Made by a program: the position numbers and the translations under genes. Of a stretch of 16,389 bases of DNA, positions 1-6,680 are shown piece by piece; positions within the stretch are counted from its first letter, which is position 1; every line of letters starts with the position of its first letter. The stretch is from the NCBI GenBank assembly GCA_031288935.1, contig JAITQL010000173.1, positions 1-16,389 on the forward strand, in the 5' to 3' direction. Under the pieces are notes generated by a model. It was not told the DNA's origin. It saw only the letters and a list, made by a program, of their open reading frames with translations, and searched no databases. This DNA comes from Tannerella sp. (GTDB lineage Bacteria; Bacteroidota; Bacteroidia; Bacteroidales; Tannerellaceae).

Positions 1-81
1 CTTCGCTCCTGGACGGTGATGGAAACCATCATCTCGGTAACAGGCTTCGCCCTGGCACTGGGACTGTCGCTGCTCTTCTGA
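1..81 (+). CDS. C-terminal end of a membrane permease, probably GntP (gluconate) family
   Basis: Only the last 26 codons and the TGA stop are in the window; the gene begins upstream. The visible peptide is a hydrophobic C-terminal helix preceded by SWTVMETIISVTGF. A tail of this kind (TWTVMETIISV followed by a hydrophobic segment ending in Leu/Phe) is, from memory, characteristic of the GntP family of gluconate and related sugar-acid permeases, which are inner-membrane proton symporters. The family call rests on this short tail alone, so another transporter family remains possible. It converges on glgB with the stem-loop at 93-125 between them. Confidence 0.5.
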   Translation, partial: LRSWTVMETIISVTGFALALGLSLLF

Positions 82-92
82 AATACACGAAA

Positions 93-125
93 AAACGCGG
101 AGGGTTCTTTTCTTCCTCCGCGTTT
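93..125 (-). terminator. Intrinsic terminator for glgB, possibly bidirectional
   Basis: An 11-bp perfect stem (93-103 with 115-125, core ACGCGGAGG/CCTCCGCGT) closes an 11-nt loop. Read on the minus strand the stem runs straight into six T residues, the classic rho-independent layout downstream of glgB. On the plus strand only three T follow, so termination of the upstream permease would be weaker. Confidence 0.8.
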
Positions 126-195
126 CCGTGTCTCACTGTTTGTTCTTTTACGGGCAACCGCTGGGGTTTCCCTGCGGCCACTCCGCCGTTTCGCA

Positions 196-2226
196 TCAGG
201 CGAGTCGGGGTGCAGCGCTTCCCACTCTTTCCAGAACGACGGCCGTGCGAGCCGGCAGATACAGTTTGAGCCACGCTTTCTTCTGGCCGGCATACAGCGG
301 GTCGTCCTGGGTTACGTGTTCCACGGCGTCGTCCGTCAGTCCGTAGCCGCCAAAGCGCGGATCGTCCGTATTGAGCATCGCCCGGTAGGTTCCCGGAGGC
401 GTCAGGAATCCATAGTCCGTATAGGAACGGTGCGGATGAAAGTTGAAGACAAACATCCATTCTCCACGCCGGTAGGCCAACACCTGATCGCCGTCGCTGT
501 CCCATACTTTCAGGATCGTCAATGACTGGAAATCCTTTATGCTTCGGATCATCGCAATCATGGCACGGTCAAAGTCGCCCAGATAATGATATTTCAACCG
601 CGGATCATCCATCAGATTCCACTGGCGACGGGCGTACTTGTACGACCAGCCGTTCCCTTCGCGCGGAAAGTCGATCCATTCCGGATGACCGAACTCGTTG
701 CCCATGAAATTGAGGTAGGCGCCATTGATCGTCGTCGCCGTCACAAGGCGGATGATTTTGTGCAGGGCGATGCCCCGGTCGACGCGCAGGTTCGGATCGT
801 CGACCTGCATGTGCCAGTACATGTCGGCATCAATCAACCAAAACACCAGCGTCTTGTCTCCAACGAGCGCCTGGTCGTGACTCTCGGCATAGCTGACCAC
901 TCTTTCATCCGAACGGCGGTTTGTCACTTCCCACCAGATGGCCGACGGCAGCCACTCTTCGTCTTTCTTCTCCTTTATCGTCCTGATCCAGAAGTCGGGG
1001 ATATTCATCGCCATGCGGTAGTCGAATCCGTAGCCGCCGTCTTCGAAAGGTGCGGCCAGTCCGGGCATCCCGCTCACCTCCTCGGCAATCGTGAGAGCGT
1101 GGGGGTTGATTTCGTGAATCAGTTTGTTGGCCAGGGTAAGGTACACAATCGCATCGCCGTCCTGATGGCCATTGTAGTAATCACTGTAGTTGGAAAACGA
1201 TTCGCCCAGTCCGTGACTGTAATACAGCATCGACGTCACGCCGTCGAAACGGAAGCCGTCGAAACGGTACTCCTCCAGCCAGAACTTGCAGTTCGACAAC
1301 AGAAAATGCAGCACTTCGTTCTTCCCGTAATCGAAGCAGAGTGAATCCCACTGCCGGTGTTCACGCCGCCGGTCGGTGTGGAAATATTGCCCGTACGAAC
1401 CGTCGAAACGCGCCAGCCCTTCGACTTCGTTCTTGACGGCATGGCTGTGCACCAGATCCATGATGACGGCAATACCCCTCTTGTGTGCATCATCGATCAG
1501 GTGTTTCAGTTCGTCCGGCGTACCGAAGCGTGACGAAGCGGCGAAGAAACTGCTCACGTGATAGCCGAACGAACCGTAATAGGGATGTTCCTGAATGGCC
1601 ATGATCTGGATGGCGTTGTACCCTTCGCGGGCGATACGCGGCAGAACGTGCGTGCGAAACTCCTCGCAGGTGCCCAGTTTCTCTTCCTGCGAAGCCATGC
1701 CGATGTGACACTCGTAAATGAGCAGGGGCGACGTGTCGGGTTGAAAACGGTTGTTTTTGAACCGGTACGGTTTTTCGGGCTGCCAGACCTGTGCCGAGAA
1801 AATCTTCGTCTGTTCGTCCTGGATAACGCGCCTGCACCAGGCGGGAATCCGCTCGCCACAGCCCCCATTCCACTCAACCAGCAGCTTGTACAGGTCGCCA
1901 TGCTGCAAGGCCGCCTCCGGCAGCGTGATTTCCCACACCCCGTTTCCCAGACGCGACAGCCGGAAATCTTCACTCTTCCGCCAGTCGTTGAACATACCGG
2001 TCAGGTAGATGGCCGTCGCATTCGGCGCCCATTCGCGAAACACCCAGCCGTCGGGCGTACGGTGCATCCCGAAGTACAAATATCCGGAGGCAAAATCGGA
2101 CAACGTCTGCGTGCCGCCGTCCGTCAAGTCCCGTTCTTTCCAGAGGGCATAGCGGTAACGCCCCGCGATCGCATCTTCAAACGGCGACAACCAAGGATCG
2201 TTTTGAATCAAATTGAGCTTTTCCAT
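196..2226 (-). CDS. glgB: 1,4-alpha-glucan (glycogen) branching enzyme, GH13
   Basis: This cytoplasmic enzyme cuts alpha-1,4 glucan chains and re-attaches the piece through an alpha-1,6 bond during glycogen synthesis. The 676-residue product is full length for the Bacteroidota form. An N-terminal carbohydrate-binding region (about 15-150) precedes the GH13 barrel. All four GH13 signature regions are visible: DLVHSH (257-262), GFRFDGVTS with the nucleophile at Asp328, IAEEVSG with the likely acid/base at Glu382, and AESHDQ with Asp451. The opening NDPWLSPFEDAI and the AEEVSGMPG region resemble eukaryote-type (GH13_8) branching enzymes, known in Bacteroidota, more than the E. coli form. An all-beta C-terminal domain follows. 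The ATG at 2226 is chosen because a -7-like box lies 29 bp upstream and no Shine-Dalgarno is expected. No other glycogen gene is adjacent. Confidence 0.95.
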   Translation of the reverse strand: MEKLNLIQNDPWLSPFEDAIAGRYRYALWKERDLTDGGTQTLSDFASGYLYFGMHRTPDGWVFREWAPNATAIYLTGMFNDWRKSEDFRLSRLGNGVWEITLPEAALQHGDLYKLLVEWNGGCGERIPAWCRRVIQDEQTKIFSAQVWQPEKPYRFKNNRFQPDTSPLLIYECHIGMASQEEKLGTCEEFRTHVLPRIAREGYNAIQIMAIQEHPYYGSFGYHVSSFFAASSRFGTPDELKHLIDDAHKRGIAVIMDLVHSHAVKNEVEGLARFDGSYGQYFHTDRRREHRQWDSLCFDYGKNEVLHFLLSNCKFWLEEYRFDGFRFDGVTSMLYYSHGLGESFSNYSDYYNGHQDGDAIVYLTLANKLIHEINPHALTIAEEVSGMPGLAAPFEDGGYGFDYRMAMNIPDFWIRTIKEKKDEEWLPSAIWWEVTNRRSDERVVSYAESHDQALVGDKTLVFWLIDADMYWHMQVDDPNLRVDRGIALHKIIRLVTATTINGAYLNFMGNEFGHPEWIDFPREGNGWSYKYARRQWNLMDDPRLKYHYLGDFDRAMIAMIRSIKDFQSLTILKVWDSDGDQVLAYRRGEWMFVFNFHPHRSYTDYGFLTPPGTYRAMLNTDDPRFGGYGLTDDAVEHVTQDDPLYAGQKKAWLKLYLPARTAVVLERVGSAAPRLA

Positions 2227-2254
2227 ACTGCTACTGTATTTTATAGAATAACGG

Positions 2255-2262
2255 CAAAGATA
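2255..2262 (-). promoter_or_regulatory. -7 box of the glgB promoter
   Basis: On the minus strand this reads TATCTTTG, a full match to the Bacteroidota TAnnTTTG element, 29 bp before the glgB ATG. No good TTTG lies 19 bp further upstream, so the -33 part is weak. Confidence 0.55.
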
Positions 2263-2281
2263 AATAAAAGATTCAAGGTTC

Positions 2282-2374
2282 CACGCAGATTCAATGGATT
2301 TCAGCGCAGATTACGCCGGTTACAACGCTCTTCCGTCTGCGGAATCCATACCGAAATCCGCGCAAATCTGCGTG
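2282..2374. repeat. Imperfect inverted repeat between glgB and the helicase
   Basis: Left arm 2282-2302 (CACGCAGATT then GGATTTC) pairs with right arm 2353-2374 (GAAATCC then AATCTGCGTG). Near the apex is a perfect 5-bp stem with a tetraloop (2331-2335 with 2340-2344, TTCCG/CGGAA). The interior also holds GCGCAGATTACGC-like echoes of the arms. It resembles short intergenic repeats seen in Bacteroidales, but copy number elsewhere cannot be checked here. The rest of 2227-2538 contains promoters and no credible gene. Confidence 0.45.
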
Positions 2375-2473
2375 AAACGAAAGAAATACAAGCGGATTTG
2401 TCAACCTGTTTTCTGCCGAACGCTAATGCCTCGACAGGATTGACGACATCCCGAATCACAGAGGCTGTTCGGA

Positions 2474-2500
2474 GAATCTTTGTTTGAATCTTTGAATTTT
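2474..2500. repeat. Short TTTGAATC-type direct repeats
   Basis: Three tandem copies of a GAATCTTTG/TTTGAATC word lie directly upstream of the helicase -7 box. The middle TTTG (2483-2486) is the -33 element of that promoter. The same word family recurs at 8321-8396, 9008-9037 and 16347-16380. Confidence 0.6.
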
Positions 2501-2513
2501 TCATGTACATTTG
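2483..2513 (+). promoter_or_regulatory. Helicase promoter: TTTG-N19-TACATTTG
   Basis: TTTG at 2483-2486 and TACATTTG at 2506-2513 are separated by exactly 19 bp, the Bacteroides consensus arrangement. The -7 box overlaps an in-frame ATG at 2503, so that ATG cannot be the translation start. The next ATG at 2539 fits. Confidence 0.75.
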
Positions 2514-2538
2514 CATCGAATTTAATAAATCAAACGCG

Positions 2539-4776
2539 ATGAATCTTCAACAAGCAGACGAAAACAACACTGTTTTTGAAATGGCGACGACGTTCGTCAA
2601 CGAGACCTCCGAACATATTTTTCTGACTGGCAAGGCGGGTACGGGCAAGACGACTTTTCTGCGCCATATCCGCCAGCTTACGCACAAGTACGCGGTAGTG
2701 GCTGCGCCCACCGGAGTGGCTGCCATCAACGCGGGCGGCGTTACGCTGCATTCCCTGTTTCAGTTGCCCTTCGAACCGTATGTGCCCGGCTACTCGAACC
2801 AGAAAAACAGATTCCGTTTCAGCAAGGCGAAACTGGATATGCTGCGACAGCTGGAGTTGCTGATCATTGACGAGGTCAGCATGCTCCGCGCCGATACGCT
2901 CGACTCCATTGACCGGACGCTGCAAAGCCTCCGCCGCAACACGCAGCCCTTTGGCGGCTTGCAGGTATTGTACATCGGCGACATGTTTCAATTGCCGCCG
3001 GTGGTGAAGGACGAGGAATGGGAACTGCTGCAACCGCATTACGAAAGCGTCTTCTTCTTTCACGCACAGGTTTTCAGACAGACGCAACCGGTGTATCTGG
3101 AACTCAAAAAAGTGTATCGCCAGAGCGAACAGGTGTTTGTGGACTTATTGAACAACGTGCGCAACAACTGCCTTACCGATGCGGACATGCGGCTGCTGAA
3201 CGCGCGCTACCGGCCTGACTTTATCGCCCCGTCCGAAGACAAGTACATCACGCTGACAACGCATAACTACAAAGCCGACCGGCTGAACCGGCAGGAACTG
3301 GACAAGATTGCCGGACGGGAATACGTTTTCGCGGGAAAGATCGAAGGCGAATTTCCCGAATATGCCTTGCCGACCGACATGCAGCTGTGCCTCAAGAACG
3401 GTGCGCAGGTCATGTTCATCAAGAACGATCCGGACGGGCGCTACTTCAACGGAAAGATCGCCACGGTAAGCAGCATCGGCAACGACCGGATCGAAGTACG
3501 CATGCCCGAAAAGGAGATCGTGCAGGTGCCGAGGGAAACGTGGAAAAACATTCGCTACTCGCTGAACAAGGAGAGCGGCGAAATGGAAGAAGAGGACATC
3601 GGCGCCTACACGCAGTATCCCCTGCGTCTGGCCTGGGCGGTCACCATCCACAAGAGCCAGGGGCTGACGTTCGACAAGGCCATCATCGACATCGGCGCGT
3701 CCTTTGCCGCCGGACAGGCCTACGTCGCCCTGAGCCGCTGCACCTCGCTGGAGGGCATTATCCTGCGCACGCCCGTTTCGCATCACTGCATCATGACCGA
3801 TGCTCATGCCGTTGACTTCAGCAAAACGGAAAAGGAGGACACGGTACTGCAGCAAATCCTTGCCGAAGGGAAACGAAAGTTCTGGAAGGAAAGGCTGCTG
3901 ATGTATTTCGAGTGGAAGCCGATGTTCACGTTCCTGTGGGAACTTGAGAAGCTTCTCGAAGACAAAACGTCGGAAGAATTTGAACCGGCGAGGAAGTTGC
4001 ACGCGGAGTTCAAACAGGTCGTACGCGAAATGAACGAAGTAGCCGGGAAATTCCGTCAGCAGCTGCTGGTACTGGCAGAACAGGAAAAGTCCACGGGCGA
4101 CCTCCAGCCCCTGCGCGACCGCTGTCGCAAGGCCGTACAATACTTTTATGAACAAACGGGAGCGAGAATCCTGACGCCGCTGCAAAACTTCATTACCGGC
4201 TTCAAGCTGTCCAAACGCGCAAAGACCTTCCATAAAAACATCCTCGAACTGGAGAGCGACGTGAAACTGTTTCTGGAAAACATGAAGCGGGTACGCTACA
4301 ACAACATCCCGCTCGCTGAAGACCTGGAGACGGCGCTGCCCGAACGGAGCGACATTTTCGGCAGCGCGGAGAACACGCAGACGGAAGGAAGCAAACCTTC
4401 TTCCGGCCGCCGCTCCAGGAACAGAAAAGCGGAGCAGACGCCGAAGGTGGATACGCGCCGCTTGACACTGGCGCTCTTCAGTGCCGGCCTTTCGATGGAG
4501 GAGATTGCAGCGCAGCGCAACCTGGCCGTCTCGACCATCGAGAGCCATCTGGCCGAATTTGCAGGAAAGGAGGTATCCATAGACAAGTTCTTCGGCCCGG
4601 ACGAACTGGATGAAATCGGCACCGCGCTCAAGCCCTTTCTCGATCATGACAATCCCCCCTTCAAGATCATCTACGGGCAGACGGGAGGCAAATATACCTA
4701 CGGCAAACTGCGCATGGCGCTCGGCTACCTGAAGCGGTCAAGCAACAAAGAAGAGCCGGATACCGAGTCTGCATGA
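2539..4776 (+). CDS. PIF1/RecD2-like superfamily 1B DNA helicase with C-terminal helix-turn-helix
   Basis: The product is a 745-residue ATP-dependent 5'-3' DNA helicase-like protein of a type common in Bacteroidota. Walker A GKAGTGKT is at 31-38, Walker B IIDEVSM at 109-115 and motif III GDMFQLPPV at 148-156. The C-terminal motor motifs are HKSQGLTFD (371-379) and GQAYVALSR (392-400). A long helical linker follows, then an HTH_40-like segment at about 638-674 (SAGLSMEEIAAQRNLAVSTI), probably for nucleic-acid or partner binding. The frame stays open to an ATG at 2503, but that codon overlaps the -7 promoter box, so 2539 (MNLQQADENN) is preferred. Likely role: unwinding of stalled forks or structured DNA; the exact substrate cannot be read from sequence. 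It is transcribed alone. Confidence 0.9.
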   Translation: MNLQQADENNTVFEMATTFVNETSEHIFLTGKAGTGKTTFLRHIRQLTHKYAVVAAPTGVAAINAGGVTLHSLFQLPFEPYVPGYSNQKNRFRFSKAKLDMLRQLELLIIDEVSMLRADTLDSIDRTLQSLRRNTQPFGGLQVLYIGDMFQLPPVVKDEEWELLQPHYESVFFFHAQVFRQTQPVYLELKKVYRQSEQVFVDLLNNVRNNCLTDADMRLLNARYRPDFIAPSEDKYITLTTHNYKADRLNRQELDKIAGREYVFAGKIEGEFPEYALPTDMQLCLKNGAQVMFIKNDPDGRYFNGKIATVSSIGNDRIEVRMPEKEIVQVPRETWKNIRYSLNKESGEMEEEDIGAYTQYPLRLAWAVTIHKSQGLTFDKAIIDIGASFAAGQAYVALSRCTSLEGIILRTPVSHHCIMTDAHAVDFSKTEKEDTVLQQILAEGKRKFWKERLLMYFEWKPMFTFLWELEKLLEDKTSEEFEPARKLHAEFKQVVREMNEVAGKFRQQLLVLAEQEKSTGDLQPLRDRCRKAVQYFYEQTGARILTPLQNFITGFKLSKRAKTFHKNILELESDVKLFLENMKRVRYNNIPLAEDLETALPERSDIFGSAENTQTEGSKPSSGRRSRNRKAEQTPKVDTRRLTLALFSAGLSMEEIAAQRNLAVSTIESHLAEFAGKEVSIDKFFGPDELDEIGTALKPFLDHDNPPFKIIYGQTGGKYTYGKLRMALGYLKRSSNKEEPDTESA

Positions 4777-4923
4777 AGGAAGAATCGCTGTTGCGAAAAA
4801 TGTAAAGCGATGGACGGGTGGACGGCGTATGACTTTCAGACGATTGGTGCGGTGAAGGCATGAAAGATAAAGTCGGATGCCTGTACGGAGATGTATTTTA
4901 TTACGAAAAACAGAAAGCTTTTT

Positions 4924-4956
4924 TTGCCGGTTGTGGGAGAAAGATACTTACCTTAG
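4924..4956 (+). promoter_or_regulatory. Weak candidate promoter for the nitroreductase
   Basis: TTG at 4924-4926 and TACCTTAG at 4949-4956 give a near-consensus -33/-7 pair with one mismatch in the -7 box and a 22-bp spacer, longer than the usual 19. It lies 26 bp before the ATG at 4983. Nothing else is seen in 4777-4923. Confidence 0.35.
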
Positions 4957-4982
4957 CGGCCGTTATTTTTAAAAACAGATTT

Positions 4983-5582
4983 ATGAAAAGAACTTACATG
5001 GAAGCGGTGAAACATCGCCGCAGTTATTATGCGATCACGAAAAGCTCGCCGGTTGGCGACGCCGAGATTGAAAAAATGGTGCACCGGGTCGTTACATACG
5101 TCCCTACCGCGTTTAATTCGCAGTCGAGCAGACTTGTGTTGCTCCTGGGAGATCATCATACGAAATTGTGGAACATTGTTGGAAAGGAATTGCGTAAAAT
5201 CGTTCCGCCCGAAGCATTTGCCGGTACGGAAAGGAAAATCGGCAGCTTTTCGGCAGGATACGGGACGGTGTTGTATTTTGAAGACGAAAGCGTGGTGAAG
5301 CATCTGCAGGAAAGCTATCCGCTGTATAAAGACAATTTCCCCGTCTGGTCGACACAGGGTTCGGCCATGCACCAGATTACGCTTTGGACGCTCCTGACGG
5401 ATGCCGGACTGGGTGTTTCCCTTCAGCATTACAATCCGCTGATAGACGACGAGGTGCGCCGCACGTGGGATCTTCCCGCCGACTGGAAACTGATTGCTCA
5501 AATGCCGTTTGGCGCGCCGGTGCAAGAGCCTGATCCGAAAACCTTCCTGCCGCTGGAGGAACGGGTACGGGTATTCAAATAG
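4983..5582 (+). CDS. Nitroreductase-family FMN oxidoreductase
   Basis: The 199-residue product has the nitroreductase fold: HRRSYY near residue 11, where the family binds FMN phosphate, PTAFNSQSSR at about 41-50, and a conserved QITLWTLLTDAGLGVSLQHYNPL segment in the second half, as in the HBN1/YdgI-like subgroup. Such enzymes use NAD(P)H to reduce nitro compounds, quinones or similar acceptors in the cytoplasm; the natural substrate is unknown. The frame is open from 4860, but the internal ATG at 4983 gives the usual length for the family, starts with the typical MKRTYMEAVKHRRS and follows a promoter-like sequence. The stop overlaps by 8 bp, tail to tail, with the end of the thioredoxin-like gene on the other strand. 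Confidence 0.85.
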   Translation: MKRTYMEAVKHRRSYYAITKSSPVGDAEIEKMVHRVVTYVPTAFNSQSSRLVLLLGDHHTKLWNIVGKELRKIVPPEAFAGTERKIGSFSAGYGTVLYFEDESVVKHLQESYPLYKDNFPVWSTQGSAMHQITLWTLLTDAGLGVSLQHYNPLIDDEVRRTWDLPADWKLIAQMPFGAPVQEPDPKTFLPLEERVRVFK

Positions 5583-6099
5583 CAGGCGCGGCCAGCGCGT
5601 TGTCAATCATCCGCTGCATCCGCCTGAAGTCCGTCGGACTGTATCCCTTTGCCACGAAAAGAATTTTCCCGGTTTTATCAATCAGGTAGGAACGGGGAAT
5701 GAGTTGCGTGGCGAAGGAGGCATAGATCCGGCGGCTTTTATCGGGATACAGCGGAAACGTAAACCCTTTCCCTGCGTTGTATCCGGCCAGTTCGGCCTCC
5801 GAATGTTCCCGACCAATGACCAGCAGGACGAAATCCGCCTCCTGCCTGTATTTCGGCCAAAGCGTCTTTTCCACTTCGGCCAGTTCCACCTGGCAAGGCG
5901 GGCACCACGTCGCAAAGAAACTGATCAGAATTACTTTTCCCTTCCACGTTGCCGACGGCGTCTCCGTGCCGTCATCCGAAACCAGTGTGAAAGCCGGCAT
6001 CGCATCGCCCGCATACACCGCGTCCGTCGTATCGCGCTGCGCTTTTCCCGCCGTTGCGAATACCAGCAACAGACAGGCGGATAGCATACACCTTTTCAT
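5575..6099 (-). CDS. TlpA/ResA-like exported thioredoxin-family protein
   Basis: The 174-residue product has a signal peptide (Lys-Arg start, hydrophobic core to about residue 16, likely cleavage after AGKAQ). A TlpA-type redoxin domain follows, with the active site WCPPC at 65-69 and the cis-proline motif IPRSYLID with Pro135. TlpA/ResA-like proteins sit outside the cytoplasmic membrane and reduce or exchange disulfides, for example in cytochrome c maturation; no cytochrome genes are nearby, so the target is unknown. Its ATG overlaps the iorB stop as ATGA, making it the last gene of the iorA-iorB operon. Whether it serves IorAB or is only co-transcribed cannot be told. A lipoprotein is less likely because no lipobox is visible at the end of the signal sequence. 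Confidence 0.88.
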   Translation of the reverse strand: MKRCMLSACLLLVFATAGKAQRDTTDAVYAGDAMPAFTLVSDDGTETPSATWKGKVILISFFATWCPPCQVELAEVEKTLWPKYRQEADFVLLVIGREHSEAELAGYNAGKGFTFPLYPDKSRRIYASFATQLIPRSYLIDKTGKILFVAKGYSPTDFRRMQRMIDNALAAPAI

Positions 6100-6680
6100 G
6101 CCTTTTTGATTTGTGCCGCCTCGTAACCGGCTTTCAGCGCTTTCAGGTTCAGTTCGACAATTTCATCGCCCTTGCGACCGAAAATCGAACGGATGCCTTC
6201 GGCTATTTTCCCGTACTCGATCCCGAGGAAGGGAACGGAAGCGCCCAGCATGACGATGTTGGCCGTTCGCAGCGAACCCGCTTCCCTTGCAATCGACTCC
6301 ACGTTCAGGGTAACGCAGTTGGGCAGCCTGGCCAGCTCCTCCGCAATCCGTTCCATGGCCGGATAGTTCGGAATGTTGACGTACGGCTGGATATTCGTTA
6401 CCAGCCAGCCCTCTTTCTTCAGGTAAGGCAGGTAGCGGAGGCTTTCCATCGGTTCCAGCGAGATGATCAGGCCGGCCTGTCCCAGCGGAATCAGGTCGGA
6501 GGCCACCGGCCTGTCCGACAGGCGGAGGTTGGACTGCACGTCGCCCCCGCGCTGGCTCATGCCGTGCACTTCGGACTGCTTCATGTATAACCCTTCTTTC
6601 AATGCGGCCTCGCCGATGACGGCGGCAATCGAAAGAATCCCCTGTCCGCCGACGCCCGATAAGATAATGTCTGTTTTCAT
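6096..6680 (-). CDS. iorB: Indolepyruvate ferredoxin oxidoreductase, beta subunit
   Basis: The 194-residue product is the gamma-type catalytic domain of the 2-oxoacid:ferredoxin oxidoreductase superfamily. With IorA it oxidatively decarboxylates indolepyruvate and other arylpyruvates to aryl-acyl-CoA, passing electrons to ferredoxin, in aromatic amino-acid breakdown (or the reverse under reducing conditions). The N-terminal GVGGQGILS (residues 9-17) and SEVHGMSQRGGDV are hallmarks of the family. The frame extends upstream inside iorA, but the ATG at 6680 overlaps the iorA stop as ATGA and begins with the conserved MKTDIILSGVGGQG, which fixes the start. Its own stop overlaps the tlpA-like start in the same way, so translation is probably coupled through the operon. 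Confidence 0.93.
   Translation of the reverse strand: MKTDIILSGVGGQGILSIAAVIGEAALKEGLYMKQSEVHGMSQRGGDVQSNLRLSDRPVASDLIPLGQAGLIISLEPMESLRYLPYLKKEGWLVTNIQPYVNIPNYPAMERIAEELARLPNCVTLNVESIAREAGSLRTANIVMLGASVPFLGIEYGKIAEGIRSIFGRKGDEIVELNLKALKAGYEAAQIKKA

Noticed and set aside
586..2487. Long plus-strand open frames (586-1344 and 1558-2487) antisense to glgB
   Set aside because: Shadows of glgB, which has all GH13 motifs.
3145..4647. 500-aa minus-strand open frame antisense to the helicase
   Set aside because: Shadow of the helicase reading frame; composition rich in Arg/Gln/Phe/Val without motifs.
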